A stretch of 36,078 bases of DNA from RQOF01 sp964461135 (GTDB lineage Bacteria; Calditrichota; Calditrichia; RBG-13-44-9), in the NCBI GenBank assembly GCA_964461135.1, contig CAYWTB010000042.1, forward strand, positions 1 through 36,078, read 5' to 3'. The stretch's first letter is position 1; every line of letters begins with the position of its first letter. A program made the translations under genes and the position numbers. This document shows positions 27,395 through 35,413 of this stretch, in pieces. The notes beneath the pieces were generated by a model. That model saw nothing but the letters and a program-made list of their open reading frames with translations, was not told the origin of the DNA and made no database searches.

Positions 27395-27919
27395 TTATTC
27401 TTGGGAACCTGTGTCCGGTTTGGCATAGAACAGATTATCGCGGTTTTTGGATTGATCTGGTGTGGTTCCCTGTGTGGTTTTGGAGGAATCGCTGATTTCG
27501 GTGGTGCCTATACCGTAACGGTATACCAGTTGGCTGCCGTAGTATCCCCCGCTGAATATCAGTAGCAGTGCAGCAAAAGAAATGACCATATAATAGCGTT
27601 TTGTTTCTTGCCAGCGGGGTCCCTTCAAATTTAGACGCCATAAAGACAGTACGACAAACAGAGTGGTAATAACAAAAGCCAGTGTTTCATGAATTTCAAA
27701 GACTTCCTGTGCCGCCGGAGGCAGGAAAACACGGTTCTTTTCTATTAGACCCGTAATTACTGCGGCCAGGACGGCAGGCACGGATGCATACAAGTTTATT
27801 TGTGCTGCAAAATTATATTTTTCATTGTGGTTTATAATTCCCAACCCGTCCAGTATAAAACTTAATGCGAACAGCGCAATGGCAAAGTGAACCAGAGGGG
27901 AGTGAATGGCAATCGGCAT
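27395..27919 (-). CDS. DUF2231 membrane protein
   Basis: This is a four-helix membrane protein of 174 residues from the chosen ATG at 27919, where AGGAG lies about 6 nt upstream. A longer frame to 27967 adds 16 residues that do not look like the family N-terminus. The start MPIAIHSPLVHFAIALF is the DUF2231 signature, with His-Ser-Pro and VHF. Conserved histidine and glycine residues follow (ITGLIEKN, EIHETLAF). TM helices lie at about 8-28, 38-58, 77-97 and 112-132 from that start. The C-terminal tail is hydrophilic (STKTTQGTTPDQS-like). DUF2231 proteins are often found near redox or metal-related genes, and the paired His residues have led to a proposed haem or metal role that is not proven. 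It stands alone, divergent from the MDR gene. Confidence 0.82.
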   Translation of the reverse strand: MPIAIHSPLVHFAIALFALSFILDGLGIINHNEKYNFAAQINLYASVPAVLAAVITGLIEKNRVFLPPAAQEVFEIHETLAFVITTLFVVLSLWRLNLKGPRWQETKRYYMVISFAALLLIFSGGYYGSQLVYRYGIGTTEISDSSKTTQGTTPDQSKNRDNLFYAKPDTGSQE

Positions 27920-28070
27920 TTCAGACTCCTGCAGCAGGTTTAGAATGAGAAATCGCCCCAGCCGCATATAAAGAGGCGATCGGCAGGTACGGTACTCATC
28001 TCCTTATATCGGTGGAATATAGAAGAATTTTAAACTATTGACAATATTTCATTTTTACAAAGATTACATC

Positions 28071-28099
28071 TTGACCGAATTATCTTTTCTCCATATTTT
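28071..28099 (+). promoter_or_regulatory. possible sigma70-like promoter for the MDR gene
   Basis: TTGACC (28071-28076), a 17-bp spacer and TATTTT (28094-28099) would start transcription near 28106, about 19 nt before the ATG at 28125 and including its AAGGA site. The -10 matches only 4 of 6 consensus bases. Confidence 0.33.
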
Positions 28100-28124
28100 A
28101 GAATTATTAACCGCTAAGGAAAAT

Positions 28125-29150
28125 ATGATTATGGAAAAAATGAAAGCGGTGGTATTAGAACAGGAAAAAAATTTTGAGAGCTTGAAATTAACAGAGGTAT
28201 CCAAACCGGTTCCGAAGCAGGGCGAAGCACTGGTGAAGCTTAAGGCTTCCGCCCTTAATCATCGAGATGTTTGGATTGTGCGCGGATTGTATGCAAAAAT
28301 CAAGGTACCGGTCATTCCCGGATCAGATGGTTCAGGTGTGGTGGAATCTGTGGGAAGGGGGGTCGACAGCCACTGGCGGGGAAAGGCGGTGATTATCAAT
28401 CCTGCCCTGGAGTGGGGGAATAATCCATATGCGCAGAGCCCGGCCTTCCGCATACTGGGTATGCCTGATGACGGTACCCAGGCGGATTATGTGTTGGTGC
28501 CGGCTGAAAATCTGATGGCAAAGCCGGAATATCTTTCCTTTGAGGAAGCAGCTACTCTTCCTCTTGGCGCCCTGACGGGTTTTCGGGCCCTCTTCACCCG
28601 CGGTCTGCTTCAAAAAGGAGAGACTGTATTGTTAACCGGAATCGGTGGAGGTGTGGCTTCTTTGATGCTGAGCATGGCGGTGGCAGCCGGTGCCACAGTT
28701 CTGGTAACTTCTGGCAGCCGTGCCAAAATTGAAAAGGCCATTAATGCCGGGGCATCCGGGGGGGTGATCTATTCGGAGAAAGACTGGGCCCAGGCCATTA
28801 CAGATTTGGCCGGTGACCGTCCGATTGACCTGGTGGTGGACAGCGCGGGTGGTGATGAATTTAACCAACTCATTGAACTGGTGAAACCCGGAGGCCGGGT
28901 GGTCAATTTCGGGGCCACGGCAGGGAATCCCCGGGAGATAAATTTGAGACGAATATTCTGGAAACAGCTGAGTATCCAGGGCACCACGATGGGGAGTCCC
29001 ACCGATTTTTATAATATGGTAAAATTTTTTTCCGCCAAAAAAATAAAACCTCTGATAGATTCAGTGACTCCCCTGCAGGATTACCGGGTAGCTTATCAGC
29101 GAATGATGAATGGTGAACAGTTCGGGAAACTGGTCCTGAAACATCAATGA
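28125..29150 (+). CDS. zinc-independent MDR oxidoreductase (quinone oxidoreductase/enoyl-reductase-like)
   Basis: This is a medium-chain dehydrogenase/reductase of 341 residues from the ATG at 28125. AAGGA is 4 nt upstream; ATGs at 28131 and 28140 are alternatives. A longer frame to 28038 would add 29 non-conserved residues. The GroES-like domain has NHRDVWIVRGLY and PGSDGSGVVESVG. The catalytic-zinc Cys/His and the four-cysteine structural zinc cluster of alcohol dehydrogenases are absent. The Rossmann domain has LLTGIGGGVASLMLSMA and VDSAGGDEF, which fits NADPH binding. The C-terminal pattern IQGTTMGSPTDF and FGKLVLKHQ is typical of the family. Likely reactions are reduction of quinones, enones or enoyl thioesters; the substrate is unknown. 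The closely following 128-residue membrane protein may share its transcript. Confidence 0.87.
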   Translation: MIMEKMKAVVLEQEKNFESLKLTEVSKPVPKQGEALVKLKASALNHRDVWIVRGLYAKIKVPVIPGSDGSGVVESVGRGVDSHWRGKAVIINPALEWGNNPYAQSPAFRILGMPDDGTQADYVLVPAENLMAKPEYLSFEEAATLPLGALTGFRALFTRGLLQKGETVLLTGIGGGVASLMLSMAVAAGATVLVTSGSRAKIEKAINAGASGGVIYSEKDWAQAITDLAGDRPIDLVVDSAGGDEFNQLIELVKPGGRVVNFGATAGNPREINLRRIFWKQLSIQGTTMGSPTDFYNMVKFFSAKKIKPLIDSVTPLQDYRVAYQRMMNGEQFGKLVLKHQ

Positions 29151-29232
29151 CCGGCGGAAAAATATTAACCCGAAAATATGACAATTATGTGGATCTGATC
29201 GATTATTGTTCCATAAAACTGGAAAGACCATC

Positions 29233-29619
29233 ATGAATACCTCTATTTATCAGGGTATAAAACAGATTCTTCTGACAATTTCCGGGCTCTCTAAAGACGC
29301 GGTTCATATATATGTGGGTATGACGGTTTTTTCGGGTTGGATCATACTATTCAGGAATAGTATGCGCTCACTGAAATCAGTCCTGCCGGTGGCGGCCGTT
29401 GCCCTGCTGCTGGAGTTATTGGATATGTGGGACAACTACCACTCGGTGGGACAACTTCGACTGGCAGCCAGCGTGCATGATATTCTGAACACCATCTTCT
29501 GGCCACTGGTAATTGTTCTGCTCCTTAAATTCATACTGGGTAAACCTGCTGCCGTGCCGGATAAATATAAAAAAACTGCGGAGAGGGTAGGTCATGAAGA
29601 AGATTCTGGCAATGTATAA
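29233..29619 (+). CDS. small membrane protein of unknown function
   Basis: This 128-residue protein starts at ATG 29233, with GGAAAG 6 nt before it. Three to four hydrophobic segments lie at about 18-35, 44-62, 77-88 and 90-105. Conserved-looking polar residues sit in or near the membrane: KDAVHIYVG (about 21-29), LLELLDMWDNY (about 59-69) and SVHDILNTIFWPL (about 80-92). This H-Y-G, E-D-N and D-N-T-W-P pattern recurs in uncharacterised membrane proteins of Proteobacteria, to my recollection. The tail is hydrophilic and acidic. It lies 82 bp downstream of the MDR gene on the same strand. Its function is unknown. Confidence 0.68.
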   Translation: MNTSIYQGIKQILLTISGLSKDAVHIYVGMTVFSGWIILFRNSMRSLKSVLPVAAVALLLELLDMWDNYHSVGQLRLAASVHDILNTIFWPLVIVLLLKFILGKPAAVPDKYKKTAERVGHEEDSGNV

Positions 29620-29696
29620 TAATAAAAATGGGTGGGGTGCTTAAAGAACTTTTACTGATATGAAATTTCAGGGATAAATGGCAGGGCCTCATTTCT

Positions 29697-29930
29697 TTAT
29701 TTTGTAATATTGAGGGTTTTCAAAAGGTTTTTCTTAACTTTATCCGGCAGAGGTTGTGGCTGATGAGTCTCCCGGAAAATATTGACCGTCATTTTGATTG
29801 TATCAATGTAAAATTTCCATTCCGGACACTCTTCCACATGCTGGATCAGTTCCTTACACATAGGATGATTGAGATCCTGTCCCAGATAATTGCATAATTC
29901 ATGAAGGACTTTTTTATTGTGCTTTTTCAT
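29697..29930 (-). CDS. small zinc-finger-like anti-sigma factor candidate
   Basis: This 77-residue protein starts with an ATG sharing one base with the sigma gene's stop (TGATG), so the two are translationally coupled; AAGGA lies about 10 nt upstream. Its pattern C13...C25...H31-x3-C35 corresponds to short zf-HC2/ZAS-type anti-sigma domains, which normally end H-x3-C-x2-C. Here the last cysteine is a tryptophan (HVEECPEW, W38). The remainder is helical (FYIDTIKMTVNIFRE) and there is no membrane segment, so it would be a soluble anti-sigma that holds the ECF factor inactive. Zinc binding may be altered or lost. The anti-sigma role is inferred from position and motif; an ordinary small regulatory protein is the alternative. 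Confidence 0.72.
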   Translation of the reverse strand: MKKHNKKVLHELCNYLGQDLNHPMCKELIQHVEECPEWKFYIDTIKMTVNIFRETHQPQPLPDKVKKNLLKTLNITK

Positions 29931-30526
29931 CAAGTATGTTCCTTCTTTATATATTCGTCCATATACTGCGCCAAATCCTCTCTCAAATATAACCGGGCCC
30001 GCTTAAGTCTTATCTTTACATTCGATTCGGTGATTCCGAGAATCTGACCGGTTTCCCTGATGGACAAATTTTCCATATCTCTTAATATAAAAACAGACCG
30101 GTATATTTCAGGAAGTTTTTCCACCGCTTCATCCAGATGTTTGCGGAATTCATTGTTTAACATATCCTGCAACGGTAAATCCCGCCATTCATGAATCTGC
30201 ATACTATCCGGATTATCGAACTGCTGCTCCATATCCTGGTCTGTGTATATCGTTTTTTTTTCCTTTCTTAATTTCATCAGTGCAAAATTGGTGGCAATGC
30301 GGTATAACCAGGTAAAGAAATTTGATCTGCCATCAAACGATCCAATTTTCTCGTATACCGCCGTAAATGTTTCCTGCAGTATATCAGCCGCATCGTCTTG
30401 ATTCTTTAAAATCCTTAACCCCAGGTTGTATATCCGTTCACCATATAAATCGACTAACTCGGTAAAAGCCGCTTGGTCCCCCTCTTTTGCCCTGGCAACC
30501 AGAAGATCCACTCTATCTGTATTCAT
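29930..30526 (-). CDS. ECF-family RNA polymerase sigma factor
   Basis: This 198-residue group 4 sigma factor has both core regions. Sigma2 spans about 20-95 (ILKNQDDAADILQETF, SNFFTWLYRIATNFALMKLRK), covering -10 recognition. Sigma4 spans about 135-185 (LPEIYRSVFILRDMENLSIRETGQILGITESNVKIRLKRA), covering -35 recognition by helix-turn-helix. An acidic linker joins them, and the C-terminus is short and basic. It is followed directly by a small zinc-finger-like protein, the usual layout of an ECF sigma with its anti-sigma. No clear Shine-Dalgarno precedes the ATG, but a perfect TATAAT sits 5 nt upstream, suggesting a leaderless message. The regulon is unknown; envelope or oxidative stress would be usual for RpoE-like members. 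Confidence 0.93.
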   Translation of the reverse strand: MNTDRVDLLVARAKEGDQAAFTELVDLYGERIYNLGLRILKNQDDAADILQETFTAVYEKIGSFDGRSNFFTWLYRIATNFALMKLRKEKKTIYTDQDMEQQFDNPDSMQIHEWRDLPLQDMLNNEFRKHLDEAVEKLPEIYRSVFILRDMENLSIRETGQILGITESNVKIRLKRARLYLREDLAQYMDEYIKKEHT

Positions 30527-30531
30527 TCTGT

Positions 30532-30537
30532 ATTATA
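30532..30537 (-). promoter_or_regulatory. consensus -10 box immediately upstream of the ECF sigma start
   Basis: On the minus strand TATAAT lies 5 nt before the ATG, which would place the transcription start at or within one base of the A of the start codon. No good -35 is seen at 16-18 bp, so activity may need another factor. Confidence 0.4.
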
Positions 30538-30634
30538 CTTTTTAGATTAGATTAATAATTTTAAGTTACAAAACAGGTGGTTAACTCATTATTTTTATAA
30601 AGAGATCCCACCCGCGGTGTAAAATATACCCCAA

Positions 30635-30652
30635 ATTTCATCCGAATGAAAT
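30635..30652. repeat. perfect 7-bp inverted repeat in the glnA/sigma intergenic region
   Basis: ATTTCAT and ATGAAAT flank CCGA. It could be an operator or a small hairpin. It lies about 110 bp from the sigma gene start and 220 bp from glnA. Confidence 0.4.
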
Positions 30653-30872
30653 CTGATTTGAAATTGACCGGCCTGGTGCAGTACTCCGTTGCTATACCGC
30701 TATGCATAAAAATCCCGGATTTTACCGGCAGCATCTCTGATAAGTGAAAAATTACAAATTGAGTAAAAATTCAGTTGCGTTTAACCAATAATATTGATTA
30801 ATATTGCCAGATTTTTAATTATTTAGGTAAAATGCATTAATTTATATTAACATTTATACAAAAGGATTATTT

Positions 30873-32195
30873 ATGACCAGGTCAGATATTTTAAAAATCT
30901 GCAAGGAGCAGGATATTAAATTTCTGCGGTTGCAGTTTACCGATATTTTTGGAGTGAATAAAAATGTGGAAGTGCCATCCACCCAGTTTGAGAAAGCTCT
31001 TGATGGAGAGATTTTATTCGATGGTTCTTCAATTGAAGGATTTGCCAGAATTGAAGAATCCGACATGCTATTGAAACCGGATCTGGATACTTTCCGGGTT
31101 TTTCCCTGGCTGAATAATGAGGGGAAAATTGCCCGCGTGATCTGCGATATAATGAATCCCGACGGAACTCCATTCGATGGATGTCCCCGTCAGACTCTTA
31201 AACGGATCTGTAAAAAGGCAGAGGATATGGGTTTTATTATGCAGGCCGGTCCGGAAGCGGAATTTTTCCTGTTCCTCATAGATGAGAAAGGGACTCCCAC
31301 CCGTGATACTCACGATTCGGCCGGATATTTTGACCTGGCCCCTCTCGATCTGGGCGAAGATGCCCGCCGTGAAATTGTCACCGTGCTGAATTCCCTGGGG
31401 TTTGAGGTGGAAGCGGCTCATCATGAAGTCGCCAAAGGCCAGCATGAAATAGATTTCAAACATGCACCTGCTGTTGAAACTGCAGACAATGTGGCCACCT
31501 TTAAGTTTGTAGTACGCAAAATTGCTCAGAAATATGAGCTGCACGCCACTTTTATGCCTAAACCCGTTTTTGGCATCAATGGATCCGGAATGCATGTCCA
31601 CCAGTCGCTGGTCAGCAACGGTGAAAATGTGTTTTTTGATCATGAAAGCCCCGATGGTCTGTCTGAGGTGGCGAAACAGTATATTGCCGGCATCCTGAAA
31701 CATGCCAAAGCATTTGTGGCCATTACCAATCCGTTAATCAATTCATTCAAGCGGCTGGTGCCCGGCTATGAAGCTCCGGTTAATATTGCCTGGTCCGAAC
31801 GTAACCGCAGTCCCCTAATCCGGGTTCCCGCCAAGCGGGGAAACAGTACCCGTATTGAGGTGCGCATCCCGGATCCCTCGTCTAATCCCTACCTGGCTCT
31901 GGCGGTTATGCTGGCAGCCGGCCTGGATGGTATTGAAAACCGGCTGATCCCGCCTCCCTCAGTTAATAAAAATATATTTACCATGAGCCTGCGGGAGAAA
32001 AGACGCCTGAAAATAGAAACCCTGCCGGCAGATTTGAATGAAGCAGTGAAAAATCTGGAGAAAAGTAAAGTGATGAGAGATACCCTGGGTGAACACATCT
32101 TTCATCATTTTCTGGAGGCTAAAAAGATGGAATGGTCTGCTTATATTTCCCAGGTTCATCAATGGGAACTGGACCGGTATTTATCTTATTACTAA
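30873..32195 (+). CDS. glnA: type I glutamine synthetase (GSI-alpha subtype)
   Basis: This 440-residue enzyme makes glutamine from glutamate, ammonia and ATP as a dodecamer in the cytoplasm. Motifs run in order: DGSSIEGFARIEESDM near residues 50-65, the metal-binding GPEAEFFLF at about 126-134, the ATP-binding KPVFGINGSGMHVHQSL at about 228-244, and NSFKRLVPGYEAPVNIAW plus RNRSPLIRVP at about 290-318. Length near 440 and absence of the adenylylation-site tyrosine context of GSI-beta point to the alpha subtype. That subtype is typically feedback-regulated or controlled at the transcript level rather than by GlnE. AAGGA 6 nt before the ATG sets the start. It stands alone; no glnB, amtB or glnR is nearby. 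Confidence 0.97.
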   Translation: MTRSDILKICKEQDIKFLRLQFTDIFGVNKNVEVPSTQFEKALDGEILFDGSSIEGFARIEESDMLLKPDLDTFRVFPWLNNEGKIARVICDIMNPDGTPFDGCPRQTLKRICKKAEDMGFIMQAGPEAEFFLFLIDEKGTPTRDTHDSAGYFDLAPLDLGEDARREIVTVLNSLGFEVEAAHHEVAKGQHEIDFKHAPAVETADNVATFKFVVRKIAQKYELHATFMPKPVFGINGSGMHVHQSLVSNGENVFFDHESPDGLSEVAKQYIAGILKHAKAFVAITNPLINSFKRLVPGYEAPVNIAWSERNRSPLIRVPAKRGNSTRIEVRIPDPSSNPYLALAVMLAAGLDGIENRLIPPPSVNKNIFTMSLREKRRLKIETLPADLNEAVKNLEKSKVMRDTLGEHIFHHFLEAKKMEWSAYISQVHQWELDRYLSYY

Positions 32196-32293
32196 ATGTC
32201 CGGAATCTCTTAAAAATATTACTGATTAGTAAACCGGATATTTCCCGGCTCCCGGGATCATGATTGCAGGATTTTTTTCTCCCGGAATTTTTT

Positions 32294-33589
32294 TCAGCGC
32301 CCCTTGTGGGCTTCTCCTGCTTTAACGACCGCATAACGAAAAAGAACCGGTCCGATAATTTGATTAATGGCAATGGAGGATATAATGAGAGTGGATATTC
32401 CGATTCCAATCGGGCCGGGAATGTTTTTCCGGGTAATAACGGCCAGGCCCAGTGTCAGGCCGGCCTGACCCACAAAACCCATCCAGCCATATTGTCTGAT
32501 CTCCCGGGATGCATCCGTTAAACGCCCTGCCCAATATGTACCCAGGTAGGTGGTAATCAGGCGTAAGGACACAATAATAATCGCCAGGATATAATTTTGC
32601 ATAAAGACCGGAAAGTTCAGGGAGGCTCCGGCAATGGTAAAAAAGATGACGAATATGGGCAGCGACCCTTCCTCGATCGATTCTATTAATTCTGAACCGG
32701 AACTGCTGAAGTTCTGCACAAAAAAGCCGGCAATCATGAACAGCAGGATTACTTCCAGATGAATCATGTGAGATAGCTCGATCCATAAAAGAATGAATCC
32801 CAGCAGGAAAAGAACTTTCTGTTCAGCGATATATTTCAGATATAACAGAATCAGAACGCCGGCTATCACACCAAAAATTATGGAGAGGGTGATTTCAAAA
32901 AACACCGAGAGGAAGTAAGTAAACTGAATATTCTGTTCCTGCAGAATGAGTGGTTTAGCAAATGACAATACGATGGAAAAAATGAGTACTACAAAAACAT
33001 CTTTAAATACAGTGACCGCCAGAACAAAATCGGTAAAAGGCCCTCTTGCTCTGGATTCGGTAATAATGGCTATGGTGGTAGCCGGAGAGGTGGCAATTGA
33101 AAGAGCTCCGAACAGCAGTGCTATTCCTATGGTTATTTGCAGTGAAGTATGTTCAAGAAAGGTGATATGGCGGCTGTACAGAATGATGAATACAAGGAAT
33201 CCTGACATGACGATTATAATCTGCCAGAAAATGGCTGAGCCTATTACCTTTAACTGCGACCGGATTTTTTTATAGCGGAATTCGCCCCCCGCAGTCAGGG
33301 CTATGAGGCTCAATGCAATGCTGTCAATCAGCTGCAGATTCTTAACAACCGGGATAGACAGCAGATTTATCAAATACGGTCCTACCACGATCCCGGCAAT
33401 AATATAGCCGGTTATTTTGGGTAATTTAAAGGGAGTCAGGATTTTGCCGAACAGGTAGGCGACTATCAGGGCAAAACCCAGTGCCATCATGGATTCCGGC
33501 ATGTGCTGCATGGAGGTACCCGGATCCAGCCGGGTCAAAAAAAACATCAGCAGGAGAAGAAGCAGAATAGTTATGATGATCCGGTTCAC
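32294..33589 (-). CDS. CPA2-type cation/proton antiporter, second of a coupled pair
   Basis: This 431-residue protein has about 12 hydrophobic segments from end to end and the Na+/H+ exchanger fold. A conserved helix start at about 70-110 (TGYIIAGIVVGPYLINLL) resembles the KefB/NapA family. ALTAGGEFRYKKI around 92-110 and FGALSIATSPATTIAII around 155-171 correspond to the unwound-helix and ion-binding regions. It has no C-terminal RCK or TrkA domain. It begins with GTG overlapping the stop of the preceding antiporter gene by 4 bp (GTGA), indicating translational coupling. Known coupled or fused pairs suggest a heteromeric transporter is possible, but two independent transporters are equally consistent. 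The ion (Na+, K+) is unknown. It ends convergently with glnA. Confidence 0.88.
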   Translation of the reverse strand: MNRIIITILLLLLLMFFLTRLDPGTSMQHMPESMMALGFALIVAYLFGKILTPFKLPKITGYIIAGIVVGPYLINLLSIPVVKNLQLIDSIALSLIALTAGGEFRYKKIRSQLKVIGSAIFWQIIIVMSGFLVFIILYSRHITFLEHTSLQITIGIALLFGALSIATSPATTIAIITESRARGPFTDFVLAVTVFKDVFVVLIFSIVLSFAKPLILQEQNIQFTYFLSVFFEITLSIIFGVIAGVLILLYLKYIAEQKVLFLLGFILLWIELSHMIHLEVILLFMIAGFFVQNFSSSGSELIESIEEGSLPIFVIFFTIAGASLNFPVFMQNYILAIIIVSLRLITTYLGTYWAGRLTDASREIRQYGWMGFVGQAGLTLGLAVITRKNIPGPIGIGISTLIISSIAINQIIGPVLFRYAVVKAGEAHKGR

Positions 33590-34785
33590 GTAACCTCTCC
33601 CTGGCGCCGCAGTATATTTAATATGCTGACGGCCGTGTATTCATCGAAAAGAAAGATGGCCAGAATGGTAGCGCTCATTATGAAATCGCCCATGTAACCA
33701 CCGTAAAACAGTTGAAAATTGAAGGCGATAGCCAGAGAAATGCCCCCGAAGGAAAGCAGGGCTTTGCCGATATCGGACGGGATTTCAAAGGCACAGTCAA
33801 TTTTCCTGGAACCAATCCAGCCCCCCAGATATTTTCCCAGATAACGGATGATAATAAATGAGGCAATGAGGAGAATTTCTTCCCAGAACCGGTAATCCCA
33901 GAAAGCCCCGGCAAAAACCAGCAGGAAAACATAGATCGGTTTTTCAGCGGTGTGAATGACCCGCATGACTTTTTCGGAAATCCGGGGGAACTGGGCAAGT
34001 GTAAGGCCCGCCACCATGTTCAAAAAAACCGGTGATATTTTCAGGTAAAAGCCGATGCCGCTGATAAAAATTACCAGCCCCAGAACCAGGAGAAATATCT
34101 CTTCCCCCTCAAAACGCAACCGCAGAAGGAATCTGAACAACAGACCGAGCAAAATGCCAATAATTACAGACAGGATCAGCCATTGCCATCCCCAGGTAAT
34201 CCAGTGAGAGGCTGGTTGGTGAAAAAAGGCAAAGGCGATACCGGTGATGGCAATTCCCCAGAAACTGTCCAGGCTGGAAATAAACTGCAGAAAATGTGCA
34301 AGTCTTCCTTTGATCCGTTCTTCGATTACGGTCCGGCCGATAGAGAGTGGGGCCGTCATGGACCCGATGGCGGACAGAATAATTAAGGCTGTTAGCTGGT
34401 TTTCAAAAAGGGGAGGACTGATGAAAAAAATCAGCACTCCCAGGATAATTAAAATAGTGAAAAAAGTGATCAGGCTTTGAGTGGATGTGAAAAGCAGGTA
34501 ATTGGCGGGAAATCGACGAATGTTCCGCCAGCGTAATTGCAGACCGAAAAGCAGCCCCACCCAGCCGATTGCCATGTAGATTAACGGCTGCAGGCTGTTC
34601 AGGATCTCTTCATTCAGAAAATTAAAAACCTTGGGACCCAGAAAAACTCCCATCAGGATGTATGGAACGCCGCTCACAATCAAACCTGATAACAGCGGTG
34701 TTCGGAGAATGGTACTCCGGCTGAAGAAGCGGACACCGATGAAGGTGATCAGCAATATTAAAATCAAGCCCAGAAAGGGAGTCAT
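33586..34785 (-). CDS. CPA2-type cation/proton antiporter, first of a coupled pair
   Basis: This 399-residue protein is fully hydrophobic, with about 11-13 membrane segments. Features of the sodium/proton exchanger fold include PLLSGLIVSGVPYILMGVFLG (about 33-53), ALIILSAIGSMTAPLSIGRTVI (about 130-151, the ion-binding crossover region), and LSFGGISLAIAFNFQ (about 345-359). It lacks a cytoplasmic regulatory domain. It is divergent in sequence from its downstream partner, so this is an old pairing rather than a new duplication. AAAGG lies 6 nt before the ATG. The 618-bp tandem repeat begins about 10 bp upstream, so its promoter probably lies inside the repeat. Assignment to the superfamily is good; subunit relationship and ion are not known. 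Confidence 0.85.
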   Translation of the reverse strand: MTPFLGLILILLITFIGVRFFSRSTILRTPLLSGLIVSGVPYILMGVFLGPKVFNFLNEEILNSLQPLIYMAIGWVGLLFGLQLRWRNIRRFPANYLLFTSTQSLITFFTILIILGVLIFFISPPLFENQLTALIILSAIGSMTAPLSIGRTVIEERIKGRLAHFLQFISSLDSFWGIAITGIAFAFFHQPASHWITWGWQWLILSVIIGILLGLLFRFLLRLRFEGEEIFLLVLGLVIFISGIGFYLKISPVFLNMVAGLTLAQFPRISEKVMRVIHTAEKPIYVFLLVFAGAFWDYRFWEEILLIASFIIIRYLGKYLGGWIGSRKIDCAFEIPSDIGKALLSFGGISLAIAFNFQLFYGGYMGDFIMSATILAIFLFDEYTAVSILNILRRQGEVT

Positions 34786-35133
34786 GATAAACCTTTGAAA
34801 ATTTATGGAAAATGATTATAAACTTTATGCAATGCAAGTTTTTTTAACCTGTTTAATAGTATAAATTTTACCACAAAGTCAGCAGGTCACTAAAAATATT
34901 GAGTTAAAATTTGTTAAAAGTCAAACTTTACAATTTTTAACAGGGAAGGTCGTTTTCTTATGCGATTGTGCATTTAACTCAGCTTGATATACAATTATTA
35001 TGATATGCTGACTTCTGAGTTCCGGGGTAATTCCGGTTACTTCCCTGTATAGAGTATATTTCATGAATTATTTCTTCATGCTTAGGTTTTTGTGTACTCC
35101 TTGCCCTTGCCCCCTGTCTTCCCTGGTATGCGC

Positions 35134-35160
35134 CCTGTCAGGCTGGCTCTGCCAGACAGG
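35134..35160. repeat. imperfect palindrome within repeat copy 1
   Basis: CCTGTC...GCTGGC and GCCAGACAGG can pair with a small bulge, forming a stem-loop. It recurs 618 bp later at 35752-35778. Confidence 0.55.
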
Positions 35161-35186
35161 TATCCCCTCTGCCAGCACTATAGACC

Positions 35187-35231
35187 GGGGACCTGGGTAA
35201 CGGTTGTTCGGAGACATGGGTAACAGTTTTT
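35187..35231. mobile_element. transposon-end-like pair of 23-bp-spaced direct repeats (copy 1)
   Basis: GGGGACCTGGGTAACGGTT and GGAGACATGGGTAACAGTT begin 23 bp apart and agree at 18 of 22 positions over the full word. Repeated GTTACCCA-TGTCTCC words (the reverse complement) are, from memory, typical of transposase-binding ends of IS481/IS3-type integrase elements. No transposase gene is present, so this would be a solo or decayed end. The same pair recurs in copy 2 (35805-35849). Confidence 0.4.
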
Positions 35232-35290
35232 GATCCTGCATAACCCACCCCCGTCTGCGCCCGGCAGATGCTGGGCATGCAGGCCTTGAT

Positions 35291-35315
35291 CCCTTCCTTA
35301 TGCATAAGGGAAGGG
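35291..35315. repeat. near-perfect palindrome centred on TTATGCATAA (copy 1)
   Basis: CCTTATGCATAAGG is a perfect 14-bp palindrome, and the flanking CCCTT and GAAGGG extend it with one bulge. It recurs at 35909-35933. Confidence 0.6.
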
Positions 35316-35413
35316 AATATAAGACAGCTGGTATCTGAGAATATGATTTGGGGAAGGTCAAGGTAATTAATAAACAAAAATATTTTTAATGATTATGGAT
35401 TCATAATATAACC

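Larger units (their letters stand above)
30527..30872. other. 346-bp divergent intergenic region between sigma factor and glnA
   Basis: There is no gene here. It should contain promoters for the ECF sigma operon (-) and glnA (+). A palindrome lies at 30635-30652 (ATTTCAT-CCGA-ATGAAAT), and the 100 bp before glnA are strongly AT-rich. AAGGA at about 30861-30865 is the glnA ribosome site. Confidence 0.55.
34796..35413. repeat. 618-bp tandem repeat, copy 1
   Basis: This unit is repeated immediately and, base by base wherever I compared it, identically at 35414-36031. It starts 10 bp upstream of the antiporter operon ATG. It holds no convincing gene; minus-strand frames of 97 and 79 codons overlap each other and look spurious. 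It contains an A/T-rich half, then a GC-rich half with hairpins and transposon-end-like repeats. At least part of it must act as the 5' region of the antiporter operon. Confidence 0.95.

Noticed and set aside
30674..30692. Sigma54-like TGG...TTGC pair upstream of glnA
   Set aside because: The spacing between GG and GC is 14 nt, while sigma54 promoters require 10, so it cannot serve as a -24/-12 element.
35068..35377. Overlapping 97- and 79-codon minus-strand ORFs in the tandem repeat (again at 35686-35995)
   Set aside because: They overlap each other in different frames, lie over palindromes and transposon-end-like repeats, and have no protein-like conservation that I can see. Duplication alone explains their recurrence.
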